DNA from: Panulirus ornatus
Lineage: Eukaryota; Arthropoda; Malacostraca; Decapoda; Palinuridae
Assembly: GCF_036320965.1 (NCBI RefSeq)
Contig: NC_092234.1
Coordinates: forward strand, 42,559,032 to 42,623,031
Reading direction: 5' to 3'
DNA: 64,000 nucleotides
In this document: piece after piece, positions 45,076-61,390 of the stretch
Layout of the letters: the number at the start of each line of letters is the position of its first letter
Position numbering within the stretch: position 1 is the stretch's first letter
Program-made: the position numbers and the translations under genes
The notes under the pieces: model-generated
Told to the model about the DNA's origin: nothing
The model's input: the letters and a program-made list of their open reading frames with translations, nothing else
Databases searched by the model: none

Positions 45076-45914
45076 CGGACGGAGGGACGGACGCACGTAC
45101 GTACGGACAGGAAGCGATGCCTTCCACTTGGGAGTTTATGATTGGCTCCCAGAGCCACGAGGAAGCTAACTCTCGCTGCCAAACATTCTCAAGATAAGAT
45201 GTTGTGCCACACAACATTAACTGGGTAGTTAACATGCACACACCAACGTTAGTAACAGAGATAACGACACAATGGATTGAAAGCAAGTGGGCGAACGCAG
45301 ACAGGCAACAGGAGACCCATTTTCCACCACAATGAGACGTGTGAAGTACAAGATACGCGTGAGTAAAGCAACGAGATTATCACACTCCAAGGCGTTGTCG
45401 CAGCGAGACTGATGCTAGCTATACATACTACTGGCGCTCCCGACCATCAGCAAATGTTCGTCACGTGAGAGATGTAAAGTTCGGGGCCAGAGATACAGAC
45501 GCACACTACACCTAAGAAAACATTTAAGGACCGGTACGTAAAAAAAAAAGGGGGGAAAAACCACATACAAACTCTTATTAACAACACACCTGAAGTTCTC
45601 AGCCAGTATATTACCGTAAGCTTTATGTAACGTGATATATCTGTTAATAATCAATGATTACATACGTACTGGGGGAGGGAGGGTGAGGTGGTCTGATAAG
45701 AGGGACCCTTTTCGGACCTCTGTCGTCCTCCTTCTGGGCCGCCGTCCACAGGGTGAGCAGTAGGGTCGCGACAACACGGTCAGACTCACTCACAATCGTG
45801 GACATCATAATTCCCAAAAGTGCGAACACGTCTTACCAAGAAGGCTCAGGATGAAGACCAGGTCTACTTGATCAGCGTATCACAATGATTCCACGAACGT
45901 CTTCCATTTTCACG
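45076..45914. other. Non-coding stretch
   Basis: Ordinary complexity and moderately AT-rich. Open frames below 80 codons have no motif. Nothing recognised. Confidence 0.5.
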
Positions 45915-45990
45915 AGGAGGAGGAGGAGGAGGAGGAGGAGGAGGAGGAGGAGGAACAGGAGGAGGAGGAGGAGGAGGAGGAGGAGGACCA
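45915..45990. repeat. (GGA)n microsatellite
   Basis: About 25 GGA copies with one ACA interruption. Confidence 0.96.
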
Positions 45991-46019
45991 GACCATACTA
46001 CACCCAGCTACAAGTTTCG

Positions 46020-46085
46020 TAATGGTGGTGGATTCGAACCAGAGCATCAGTTCAACAGCCGCAAAGAGTCGGTCCCAAGCAGTCT
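46020..46085 (-). mobile_element. B-box-bearing tRNA-like fragment
   Basis: On the minus strand GGTTCGAATCC, a perfect B box, lies near 46035. An A box is not convincing. Possibly a SINE relic. Confidence 0.3.
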
Positions 46086-46109
46086 GTGATTAGGCTTAAG
46101 CCAGACGAT

Positions 46110-46250
46110 CTGCGTGTTCCAATCAGCGAATCGGTTCGGACTAGCGAATCTGTTCTAATCAGCGAAACGGTTCCAACGAGCGAAAATCGGTTCGAACCAG
46201 CGAAACGGTTCCAACCTGGGAATGGGTTCGAACCAACGAATCGGTTCCGT
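46110..46250. repeat. About 21-bp diverged repeat with GGTTCGAACC
   Basis: About seven degenerate units of AGCGAATCGGTTCGAACC. GGTTCGAACC is palindromic and resembles a T-arm loop, but there is no tRNA context. Confidence 0.8.
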
Positions 46251-46659
46251 GGAGATAACGTTTGCGATGAATTATCTTTACGGCCCAGTGCGTGGCGAGA
46301 GTTTCCAGGGAGGGAGGAGGGAGGGAGGGAGGGTGTTGATCTGGAGGGAGGGAGGGAAGGGGAACACTTGAGCCAGAGTGCAAGGTGGAGGCTTCTTACT
46401 AACCAGTCATGCCTGTGGCACGACACCACCCTAGGGGTAACGCACCCCAGAACACTGGGGGGGAGACCATCTACGTACTCCCTTCCCCTCCCCAGATACT
46501 GGAGCGAAGCCCCCAGGAAGGGAGGGAGGGAGGGAGGGAGGGAGGGATTTCGTCGTGCACCGTGAGGGCCTCTGGTTACGTAGGAGTGCCAGGCGAAGGC
46601 CGCCTCAAGCTCTGTAACAAGGGCATCCCCGATACGTCACACACGTGCTCAAGACTGAC
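46251..46659. other. Non-coding spacer
   Basis: GGGA-rich tracts at 46305-46360 and 46518-46548. Nothing else recognised. Confidence 0.5.
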
Positions 46660-47120
46660 AAGTGCGTCCGAGTGCGTGGAGGGCCTTGGGTGCGTCCAGT
46701 GTGTGTGGGGGGGGGAGGGGGGACCTGTAGGTGCGTCAAAGAGTATAATGGGGGGGTGGGGGGGGGGGGCGTGTTCCCGAGTGCGTATCCTCTGCTTACT
46801 TCAGAATGCACAGCTCAGGAACCACTCAGTCCTCACTCATCTTTAGTGAAGCATCCTGAGTGCGTTCAAGTGCGTGGTTAGACCCTCATCAAGGCGGCAC
46901 GCTACGGAGTTCGTAGTCGGAGCACCAGAGTGCGTGGTGAGAGCCACAGTAAGGGTGTGAGTGGGTGGTAATGGGGTTGACGAGAAATGAGGAATAAATG
47001 AGGAATTCACAGTCCTCATGTACGTCTATATACGGTAAAACACCTTCAATGACACGAGAATATGGAGTGTAAGGGTTGGCAAGTGCGTCAGAGTGCGTCT
47101 AGAAGTCCTCTCGGTGCGTG
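46660..47120. repeat. Loose GTGCGT-motif cluster
   Basis: At least ten copies of (G)AGTGCGT or GGTGCGT at irregular spacing (e.g. 46663, 46671, 46689, 46780, 46859, 46870, 46930, 47082, 47092). No regular unit. Confidence 0.55.
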
Positions 47121-47154
47121 TGGGATGCCACACGAAGATGCCAAGGGGAGGGGG

Positions 47155-47155
<1 letters not shown>

Positions 47156-47199
<44 letters not shown>

Positions 47200-47361
47200 G
47201 GGGGGGGGGGATGGAGACGCGTCAGGGGGGTCAAGTTAGTGAGGGTCTCAGGAGGGCGTGGAGATTGTGTGGGGAGAGGAGTGTGTCTTTTAAGAAGGAG
47301 GTGCGACCTAAGTGCGTTATCTCCGGTGCGACGGTGGCGAGTATATGGCAGGGGACGTGGC

Positions 47362-47420
<59 letters not shown>
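47156..47420. repeat. (GT)n and (CA)n inverted pair
   Basis: (GT)n at 47156-47197 followed by a G-run, and (CA)n at 47363-47420. The tracts are complementary across about 165 bp. Confidence 0.94.
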
Positions 47421-47614
47421 GACTTCGACAGTAAACTTTTCTTCGACAGAGACACAAGTTAGAACAATTAGGGGCCATAACAACAAGTACTTAAGCAAGG
47501 GAGTTGTTTTAGAAAAAAAGATAATAAGAAGTATCTTTATGTTATAAGACTGGCGGATAAACTGAATCACGAGATAACTGAATGTGGAGAACATACAATA
47601 CGTTACCAAACTGT

Positions 47615-48440
47615 ATGGCAGTAGAGAATGTTCAGGAGATGGGGGCCCCACGAGTGTAGAACTCCCTCCCCGTACAGTACAAGAGATGGGGCCCCGCGAG
47701 TGTAGAACTCCCTCCCCGTACAGTACAAGAGATGGGGCCCCACGAGTGTAGAACTCCCTCCCCGTACAATACAAGAGATGGGGCCCCACGAGTGTAGAAC
47801 TCCCTCTCCGCACAGTACAAGAGATGGGGCCCCCACGAGTGTAGAACTCCCACCCCGTACAGTACAAGAGATGGGTCCCACGAGTGTAGAACTCCCTCCC
47901 CGTACAGTACAAGAGATGGGGGCCCCATTAGTGTAGAACTGCCCCCCCCGTACAGTACAAGAGATGGGTCCCACGAGTGTAGAACTCCCACCCCGTGCAG
48001 TACAAGAGATGGGTCCCACGAGTGTAGAACTCCCTCCCCGTACAGTACAAGAGATGGGGGCCCACGAGTGTAGAACTCCCTCCCCGTACAGTACAAGAGA
48101 TGGGGCCCCCACGAGTGTAGAACTCCCTCCCCGTACAGTACAAGAGATGGGTCCCACGAGTGTAGAACTCCCACCCCGTACAGTACAAGAGATGGGTCCC
48201 ACGAGTGTAGAACTCCCTCCCCGTACAGTACAAGAGATGGGGCCCCAACGAGTGTAGAACTCCCTCCCCATACAATACAAGAGATGGGGGCCCCACGAGT
48301 GTAAAACTCCCTCCCCGTACAGTACAAGAGATGGGTCCCACGAGTGTAGAACTCCCTCCCCGTACAGTACAAGAGATGGGGGCCCCACTAGTGTAGAACT
48401 GCCCCCCCCCCCCCCTTCGTCCAGTACAAATACGTAATCA
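47615..48440. repeat. 46-bp minisatellite, locus 2 (family D)
   Basis: About seventeen units of GTGTAGAACTCCCTCCCCGT and ACAGTACAAGAGATGGGGCC, with length changes in the G/C run at the unit joint. The left flank (AGAATGTTCAGGAGATGGGG) and right flank (CAGTACAAATACGTAATCAC) match locus 1 at 7.6-7.9 kb, in the same orientation. Confidence 0.95.
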
Positions 48441-48455
48441 CAAACAGATAATTAA

Positions 48456-48457
<2 letters not shown>

Positions 48458-48501
<44 letters not shown>

Positions 48502-48666
48502 CAGTTTTAACAATACCTTGGCACCATTAGAATACAATGCCTCCCAAAGCAATCAGGTAATTACCACGACTATCCACGCGCTCATGAAGGACGACGTGTT
48601 AAGGGCAAGGCCCTTCGTCGCCATGCACGGGACTAAACCTCCTAGAGGCATCAAGACCCGCTGTGG

Positions 48667-48708
<42 letters not shown>
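48458..48708. repeat. Two (CA)n microsatellites
   Basis: (CA)n at 48458-48500 and 48669-48708, separated by about 170 bp of ordinary sequence. Confidence 0.95.
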
Positions 48709-48710
<2 letters not shown>

Positions 48711-49045
48711 AGCCCTTCAGGTGGTACGTGCTCCCATCACCAACCGTCAACACGCGTCAGCCCCGACAGCGCGTGCGGCCAGCCACCCACCCTCCCAACA
48801 CGTGGCAACAACCTGACAGCAAAGACCCAGTACCGTGCCCGCTGCCAACCATCACGACCCACCCGTGACAACACCCTCGTGCCAACACCATCTCCACAAC
48901 ACGGCCCCACAGAATCTTCCCCCTTCCTCACACTACCACCCCACTCTATATAACCTCCCCACCTGAGGTGCCTCTTCTCCCCCAACCTTTTGCCATAGCA
49001 GCCCCACCAGCGTCACCCCAACCTCTCTTCTCTCTCCCTACCCGC
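48709..49045. other. Non-coding spacer
   Basis: C/A-rich with nothing recognised. Confidence 0.5.
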
Positions 49046-49532
49046 CACCATGGGGAAGACCCTCCTCCCATACACCATGGTGAAGACCCTCCTCCCAGAC
49101 ACCAGGGGTGAAGACCCTCCCCCCATACACCAGGGGTGAAGACCCTCCTCCCAGACACCAGGGGGGAAGACCTTCCTCCCAGACACCACGGGTGAAGACC
49201 CTCCTCCCAGACACCAGGGGTGAAGACCCTCCTCCCAGACACCAGGGGTGAAGACCCTCCTCCCATACACCAGGGGTGAAGACCCTCCTCCCAGACACCA
49301 GGGGGAAGACCCTCCTCCCAGACACCAGGGGGAAGACCCTCCTCCCAGACACCAGGGGTGAAGACCCTCCTCCCAGACACCAGGGGGAAGACCCTCCTCC
49401 CAGACACCAGGGGGAAGACCCTCCTCCCAGACACCAGGGGAAAGACCCTCCTCCCAGACACCAGGGGTGAAGACCCTCCTCCCAGACACCAGGGGGAAGA
49501 CCCTCCTCCCAGACACCAGGGGGAACCTCATG
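49046..49532. repeat. 27/28-bp minisatellite
   Basis: About seventeen units of GACCCTCCTCCCAGACACCA followed by GGGGTGAA (28) or GGGGGAA (27). Length classes are mixed, so open frames shift repeatedly. Confidence 0.95.
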
Positions 49533-50190
49533 GACAGAGCGGCGGTCTTGTGGTGGAGAGACGCGACGCCACGAACACCCCCGCGATGAAGACCCTCCTC
49601 CGTCAGGAGGGCCCCATGAAGACCTCCCCATGTGAGGACTCGGGGACACGGAGACGACAGAAGGCACAGGACCTCCTGAGTGGGGACTACGCCGTCAGGA
49701 GAAGGAGGAGGAGGAGGAGGAAGGACGGCGGGGTGGTCGTGGAGGAAGGAAGCTGACGGTACGAACTGGGGACCCATTCTCTCCCTCCACGCCTCTTGCC
49801 CCGGGGCACGGGGCCACCCTGCCCCGGGGCACGGGGCCGCACGGGGAAGACGATGATCGTAAGAACCTCAACCCCCTCAACCAATGGGAACCAAGGTACA
49901 CAACACCTGGGACTCCACCAATGAGAACTAAGATACTCCCCAAGGCGTCCACCTCCTCCACCAGTGACAATAAAGCTACCATAAGAACTGACCAATGGGG
50001 AGCTACGATGCTCCGAGAGACGTCCTACTCCACCAATGGCAATTGAGATACCCACCTGGGACGACTTAGCCAATAGCACTGAAGATATTCCTGAGGGCCT
50101 GGACGTCCACCAATCACAAGCGAGATAACTATGTGGTCGTCGACCAATCACGATCTAGATAACACTGATGACGTCAAGCATATACGATAA
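49533..50190. other. Non-coding stretch
   Basis: (GGA)n at about 49700-49722, a 23-bp direct repeat with GCCCCGGGGCACGGGGCC near 49797-49840, and loosely recurring CACCAATGRGAA-like segments through 49880-50150. No gene. Confidence 0.5.
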
Positions 50191-50194
50191 CAGT

Positions 50195-50375
50195 CAACAT
50201 AACAAACAACAAACAATCTCTAACAATCACAAGGACAATAAACAACAAACAATCTCTAACAAGGTCAACAAACAATCTCTAACAACCACAAGGACAACAA
50301 ACAGCAAACAGATCTCTAACAATCAAAAGACCAACAAACAAAAAATCTCTAACAACCACAAGGACAACATCCACA
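50195..50375. repeat. About 30-bp diverged repeat
   Basis: About five units of AACAAACAATCTCTAACAAC followed by CACAAGGACAA with variable length. Confidence 0.85.
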
Positions 50376-50514
50376 CACAACACAAACAAACCATACGATT
50401 TTTTTTGTTTACAAACACACACGTGCTTCCAAAGACCAAGCGTAAACAAAAAAACGTTACTGAGGGGGGGGAGGGGATATCCCCCCCCCCCAGGCACCAC
50501 GGGAGGGGGTAGAG

Positions 50515-50832
50515 TCAAGACAGCAGAGGGGAAAGTGAGAGGGGACTGGCAAGGAGGTAAAGGGGAGAGTGAGAGGGGACTGGCAAGGAGGTAAAGGGGA
50601 GAGTGAGAGGGGACTGGCAAGGAGGTAAAGGGGAGAGTGAGAGGGGACTGGCAAGGAGGTAAAGGGGAGAGTGAGAGGGGACTGGCAAGACGGTAAAGGG
50701 GAAAGTGAGAGGGGACTGGCAAGGAGGTAAAGGGGAGAGTGAGAGGGGACTGGCAAGACGGTAAAGGGGAAAGTGAGAGGGGACTGGCAAGGAGGTAAAG
50801 GGGAGAGTGAGAGGGGACTGGCAAGACGGTGA
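50515..50832. repeat. 34-bp minisatellite
   Basis: Nine units of GGGGACTGGCAAGGAGGTAA followed by AGGGGAGAGTGAGA. GGAGG/GACGG and GAGAG/GAAAG variants alternate. Confidence 0.96.
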
Positions 50833-50959
50833 GGGAGGGGGAGGGGGTGGGGGCACAGTGGAACATCATCTTTAAGCCGTGGTCCTGCAGACCACCACAG
50901 CGGCCTCCATCCTACAGGTCTGATCCGCTCTCCCTCCCCCTCTCCCACACTCTCCCTCT

Positions 50960-50963
<4 letters not shown>

Positions 50964-51041
<78 letters not shown>
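50964..51041. repeat. (CA)n microsatellite
   Basis: CA-rich tract with AAAC interruptions. Confidence 0.95.
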
Positions 51042-51044
<3 letters not shown>

Positions 51045-51150
51045 AACAAATAAATAACTTGAAGAGCAGCGAACAAGCAATGTTTCTGTGTCAGGGTTAA
51101 TTTCTTTATTTGTCTGTTGGAAAAAACTTCTATGAAGTTACACACAGACA

Positions 51151-51152
<2 letters not shown>

Positions 51153-51238
<86 letters not shown>

Positions 51239-51241
51239 TAC

Positions 51242-51272
<31 letters not shown>
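51153..51272. repeat. (TA)n then (GT)n microsatellite
   Basis: (TA)n at 51153-51232 with C breaks, then (GT)n at 51243-51272. Confidence 0.96.
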
Positions 51273-51274
<2 letters not shown>

Positions 51275-51589
51275 TTGCAGGGGAAGAACAGAGGACTGGC
51301 CCCCCCCCCCCTCCCACCTCTCAAGCTGATGAGTGTCACGTGACCTGGAGCCCCAGCTGGGAGGGACAGAGGCGTGACATGACTGTGACGTCACCACAGC
51401 CACACGCGGGCTGGGAGCCCGTACAGTACGTGCAGAGGTGCCGTGCCGGGCGGGTGGCAGAGGTACCGCTCCTCTGCCTCCGGGGGCAGGTGGCGCCCTC
51501 GTCGGCCTGGGTTGAGTTAAGGAAGACCAACATGTAAACAACACAAGGTCAGCGTCGGCTTCTCCCTGTAGCCAGGCCAACCCCTTAAC
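51273..51589. other. Non-coding spacer
   Basis: C-run at 51301-51310. Otherwise ordinary GC-rich sequence with nothing recognised. Confidence 0.5.
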
Positions 51590-51720
51590 CAACCCCTTAA
51601 GCCAAACCAGGTATCTCCCAGGCCCTAGCCTACCCCTAGCCAGCCAGGTAGCTACGAAGTCCTAGCCTACCCTAGCCAGTCAGGTAGCTCCTAGGCCCTA
51701 GCCTCCGTCTAACCCTGAGG
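51590..51720. repeat. About 42-bp tandem repeat
   Basis: Two to three units with CCTAGCCTACCCTAGCCAGY and AGGTAGCT. Confidence 0.75.
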
Positions 51721-51769
51721 TAAACCTATCCTCCAAACTTTGTATAACCTGGAACTAACCAGTCACTAT

Positions 51770-52567
<798 letters not shown>

Positions 52568-52579
52568 GTTACACCTATG

Positions 52580-52690
52580 CCGCCACACGTCGTGGGTGAG
52601 GCGGTAAGGTCGGGTCTCGCCCTTGCACCTGCAGGACTCTGGACCAACCGTCCCTCCACCAACGCGACGGCGGGGGTCGAAACCCCGAAC
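52580..52690 (+). mobile_element. tRNA-like segment
   Basis: About 52670-52692 forms a perfect 5-bp T-arm-like hairpin (CGGGG, 7-nt loop with TCGAA, CCCCG). An A-box-like GGCGGTAAGGTCGG lies about 75 nt upstream. The remaining arms do not fold clearly. SINE head or tRNA relic at best. Confidence 0.3.
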
Positions 52691-53243
<553 letters not shown>

Positions 53244-53374
53244 AGGAAAGACGAGGGAGGATGAGAGTGAGGGAGGAGAGCCCGGGAGTAAGGGAGAGAT
53301 GAAGGTCTAGGGAGTGAGTGAGGAGGAGGAGGGGGGGGGGGGGGCGGGGGGTTGAAGGGAGTGCCAGGTGTCAG

Positions 53375-53600
53375 GAGTGTGTGAATGTGTGTGAGTGGGG
53401 GTTGGGTGGGTGGGGTGAGTGAGTGGGGGGTTGGGTGGGTGGGGTGAGTGACTGGGGGTTGGGTGGGTGGGGTGAGTGACTGGGGGGTTGGGTGGGTGGG
53501 GTGAGTGACTGGGGGGTTGGGTGGGTGGGGTGAGTGAGTGGGGGGTTGGGTGGGTGGGGTGAGTGAGTGGGGTGAGTGCGTGGGGGTTGGGTGGGGTGAG
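53375..53600. repeat. 30-bp G/T-rich minisatellite
   Basis: About seven units of GGTGGGGTGAGTGACTGGGG followed by GGTTGGGTG. Strongly G-rich on this strand. Confidence 0.92.
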
Positions 53601-53747
53601 GTGTGGACAGGTAGCAGTCCACACAACACATGAGATCGTCACTAGTAGCCGACCGTGGTGGCCAGCCTGGCACCCACAACACACAGGACCTCCAGCAACA
53701 ACGCCGTCAGGGGATCCACAGCGAGGGATGTGGTAGGAGGGGGTGTG

Positions 53748-54378
53748 GTACCACACTGTGAGGGAGGGGGGTGTGGTACCACACTGTGAGGGAGGGAGGG
53801 TGTGGTGCCACACTGTGAGGGAGGGAGGGTGTGGTGCCACACTGTGAGGGAGGGGGGTGTGGTACCACACTGTGAGGGAGGGAGGGTGTGGTGCCACGCT
53901 GTGAGGGAGGGGGGGGTGTGGTGCCACACTGTGAGGGAGGGGGGGTGTGGTGCCACACTGTGAGGGAGGGAGGGTGTGGTGCCACACTGTGAGGGAGGGA
54001 GGGTGTGGTGCCACGCTGTGAGGGAGGGGGGTGTGGTGCCACACTGTGAGGGAGGAGGGTGTGGTGCCACGCTGTGAGGGAGGGAGGTGTGGTGCCACAC
54101 TGTGAGGGAGGGAGGGTGTGGTGCCACACTGTGAGGGAGAGGGGGTGTGGTGCCACGCTGTGAGGGAAGGGGGGGTGTGGTGCCACACTGTGAGGGAGGG
54201 GGGTGTGGTGCCACGCTGTGAGGGAAGGGGGGGTGTGGTGCCACGCTGTGAGGGAGGGGGGTGTGGTGCCACGCTGTGAGGGAGGGGGGTGTGGTGCCAT
54301 ACTGTGAGGGAGGGAGGGTGTGGTGCCACACTGTGAGGGAGGGAGGGTGTGGTGCCACACTGTGAGGGAGGGAGGGGG
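53748..54378. repeat. 29-bp minisatellite
   Basis: About 22 units of GTGTGGTGCCACACTGTGAG followed by GGAGGGAGG. Several units carry GTGGTACCACAC with the perfect palindrome TGTGGTACCACA. One- or two-base length changes in the G run. Minus-strand frames are array by-products. Confidence 0.95.
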
Positions 54379-54588
54379 GCTGAACTGACCCCTGTGGTTT
54401 GTGGTGGTGATAATGGTTTGTGGTGGTGGTGGTGGTGGCGACACCATCACCAACACGATATTTCCTCCCACACAGTGTCATGATTAGGTAAGGGACCTAA
54501 CCTAACCCCCCCTCCCTCCTCTTCCTCACCCCCCCCCCCCCCGAGACTGCCCCTTCCTCCCCCAACATGGGGATGTGGGCACGTATCA

Positions 54589-54751
54589 AATGATAATCAT
54601 ATTGATCATTACTAATCATATTGATCATTACTAATCATATTGATCATCACTAATCATACTGATCATCACTAATCATATTGATCATTACTAATCATATTGA
54701 TCATTACTAATCATATTGATCATTACTAATCATATTGATCATTACTAATTC
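54589..54751. repeat. 19-bp minisatellite
   Basis: Eight or nine units of ATCATATTGATCATTACTA. TGATCA palindrome in every unit. Confidence 0.96.
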
Positions 54752-54775
54752 AAGCTGCAGGCAACGCAACACAAG

Positions 54776-56890
<2,115 letters not shown>

Positions 56891-57450
56891 ACGCCAGTAC
56901 AAAACCACCACACTACACACGACCAGTACTACACCACCACACTACACACGACCAGTACTACACCACCACACTACACACGACCAGTACTCCACCACCACAC
57001 TACACACGACCAGTACTACACCACCACACTACACACGACCAGTACTACACACCACCACACTACACACGACCAGTACTACACCACCACACTACACACGACC
57101 AGTACCACACCACCACCACACTACACACGACCAGTACTACACCATCACCACCACACTACACACGACCAGTACTACACCACCACACTACACACGACCAGTA
57201 CCACACCACCACACTACACACGACCAGTACCACACCATCACCACACTACACACGACCAGTACCACACCACCACACTACACACGACCAGTACCACACCACC
57301 ACACTACACACGACCAGTACCACACCACCACACTACACACGACCAGTACCACACCATCACCACACTACACACGACCAGTACCACACCACCACCACCACAC
57401 TACACACGACCAGTACCACACCACCACCACCACACTACAAATACCACACC
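56891..57450. repeat. 29-bp minisatellite, clean part
   Basis: About eighteen units of ACTACACACGACCAGTACTA followed by CACCACCAC. CTA/CCA and extra ATCACCACC variants. Confidence 0.95.
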
Positions 57451-57471
57451 ACCACCACACTCCTAAGCCAT

Positions 57472-57472
<1 letters not shown>

Positions 57473-57501
<29 letters not shown>
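57473..57501. repeat. (CA)n microsatellite
   Basis: About 14 CA copies followed by G8. Confidence 0.94.
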
Positions 57502-57504
<3 letters not shown>

Positions 57505-57676
57505 GGGGGGGGAGACCCCGTCATTAATAAAGTCAAACTCAGACTTGTTAGTAAACAGGAAAACCCAGGAAATTAAAGAGAATCTTTTACACACAACAAC
57601 AACAAAGGACATACAGAACCACCAACACACGAACACATCATTAACTACAAGAAACAATTACTTATACATTTGAAGT

Positions 57677-57679
<3 letters not shown>

Positions 57680-57752
<73 letters not shown>
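57680..57752. repeat. (TA)n microsatellite
   Basis: About 36 TA copies with one AA break near 57718. Abuts repeat B. Confidence 0.96.
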
Positions 57753-57755
<3 letters not shown>

Positions 57756-58005
57756 TTTTTTTTCTTTTCTTTTCTTTCAAACTATTCGCCATTTCCCGCG
57801 TTAGCAAGGTAGCGTTAAGAACAGAGGACTGGGCCTCTGAGGGAAATCCTCACCTGGCCCCCTTCTCTGTTCCTTCTTTTGGAAAATTAAAAAAAAAAAA
57901 AAAGAGAGGGAAGGATTTCCAGCCCCCCGCTCCCTCCCCTTTTAGTCGCCTTCTACGACACGCAGGGAATACGTGGGAAGTATTCTTTCTCCCCTATCCC
58001 CAGGG

Positions 58006-58008
<3 letters not shown>
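57753..58008 (-). mobile_element. SINE-like repeat B, copy 2
   Basis: Nearly identical to 13357-13591, differing mainly in the length of T and A runs and a few bases (e.g. GGGCCTCTGAGGGAAAT). The minus-strand 3' end has the CTACCTTGCTAACGCGGGAA core and an A-rich tail next to (TA)n. Again (TA)n lies on both sides. Confidence 0.82.

Positions 58009-58066
<58 letters not shown>
58006..58066. repeat. (TA)n microsatellite
   Basis: About 28 TA copies separating repeat B from the truncated non-LTR element. Confidence 0.96.

Positions 58067-59788
<1,722 letters not shown>

Positions 59789-59839
<51 letters not shown>
59789..59839. repeat. (GT)n(GC)n microsatellite
   Basis: About 24 GT copies ending in GCGCGCGCGC. 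Confidence 0.96.
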
Positions 59840-59849
<10 letters not shown>

Positions 59850-59960
59850 GGGCCCTCACGTACATACATAGCGTTACCTACGCACAAGTGGGCAGGACGA
59901 TGGTTATGGAGGTACACAATGCTTCACGATTCCGTCGTGGGCAAGTCATTCTCGACCACC

Positions 59961-60075
59961 TCACCCAGCCACCTGCCACTGACCCAGCCACCTGCCACTG
60001 ACCCAGCCACCTGCCACTGACCCAGCCACCTGCCGCTGACCCAGCCACCTGCCACTGACCCAGCCACCTGCCGCT
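59961..60075. repeat. 19-bp minisatellite
   Basis: Six units of CCAGCCACCTGCCACTGAC (CCGCTGAC in two). Confidence 0.95.
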
Positions 60076-60200
60076 GACGACCCCCACTGCGGCACACAGG
60101 ACCACGGGGGATGAAACCCGGCATGACGCTCCACGTGCAACACCTGCATGTGGGTCCGACACGGGTTTACCTACCCATCACACCCTCTTGTGTAGCACTG

Positions 60201-60202
<2 letters not shown>

Positions 60203-60292
<90 letters not shown>

Positions 60293-60362
60293 ATGTATAC
60301 TATATGTATACATAACTACAGATACAGGTTCAAACAGAAATTAGTTACAAAAAAAAGGAAGG

Positions 60363-60407
<45 letters not shown>

Positions 60408-60411
60408 GCGC
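60203..60411. repeat. (GA)n and (CA)n microsatellites
   Basis: (GA)n at 60203-60291 and a (GC)(CA)n(CG) tract at 60363-60411. Confidence 0.95.
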
Positions 60412-60817
60412 GCGCGTCTTCAAATAAAGGGCAGCAACTGGGAAGTCACACTGGCCTGGCCACAGACCACCCTCCACTCCAGAGACCCTCCTGAACACTC
60501 TGCAGTACTCTCCGGAGAGGCGGGGGGGTCTGTGTCGGGTGTGGGTGGTTCGTGGTCAGTACGTCGTCAGGCGGGTCTTCTGAAAGCCCAGGACCCGCAT
60601 TGCCCCGTATGGTCAGGGGCGGGGGAGGGAAGGGGAGGGATCCACATTGCCCCGTGGGGGAGAGGGACAAGACCCCGTGCTGCGAGGGGAAGGCCAGGAG
60701 CGTCGCTCCTTACTATGGGGGTGGAGGAGGACCCACAGTGCCCCACGTTCCCCCACCAGGAGCACCGCAGTCTAGCCGGATGTCATCCACACACCTTCCT
60801 TAGCATCACCAGGTTTT

Positions 60818-60848
<31 letters not shown>

Positions 60849-61049
60849 CACATACATTCCCCACACCAGAAGCAATACTGCGAAAGCAATGTCACTTCCC
60901 CCCCCTCCCCCTCTCAGTGATTCCTGCAGGGACTTCATCCCGGTCCCACAAGTGATTTTCCGTGGGGCCTCGCCGCTCCTGTGGAGGAGGAGGAGGAGGA
61001 AGACGTGGCCGGCCGCCGGCGGCCTGGCATCGCAAACACAACCACCTCC
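60412..61049. other. Non-coding stretch with (GT)n
   Basis: (GT)n at 60820-60848. A partial direct repeat CATTGCCCCGT near 60598 and 60647. No gene. Confidence 0.5.
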
Positions 61050-61145
61050 ACCTCCCACCCACCACCTCCTCCTCCTCTCCTCCTCCTCCTCCTCCTCCTC
61101 CTCCACCTCCCACCCACCTCCTCCACCTCCCACCCACCTCCTCCA
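61050..61145. repeat. (CTC)n and CCACCTCC repeat
   Basis: (CTC)n at about 61065-61102 and three copies of CTCCACCTCCCACCCAC around it. Confidence 0.92.
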
Positions 61146-61390
61146 CCCTCAGCCATCATCACTTCGAGCGCCCCCAGTCGTCGGCTGGCAGGCCACCCTC
61201 AGCATTAAGCTGTAATCCTTCAGATCGATGACACAAATGTTACTTCGAGGGCGGGTCGTCGTGTGCAGGAGGGGGGAGGGGCTACCCTCTCCCTCCCCCC
61301 TCCCTCCCTCCCCACACTCCACCCCCCACCCCCCCCACCCCCCCACAACCGTCCGAGACCGCGAATCTTTCTTTCCCGATGCTCGACTCT

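Noticed and set aside
46110..46250. Repeated GGTTCGAACC as a tRNA gene cluster
   Set aside because: Only the B-box-like palindrome recurs, every 21 bp or so. There is no A box, acceptor stem or anticodon arm.
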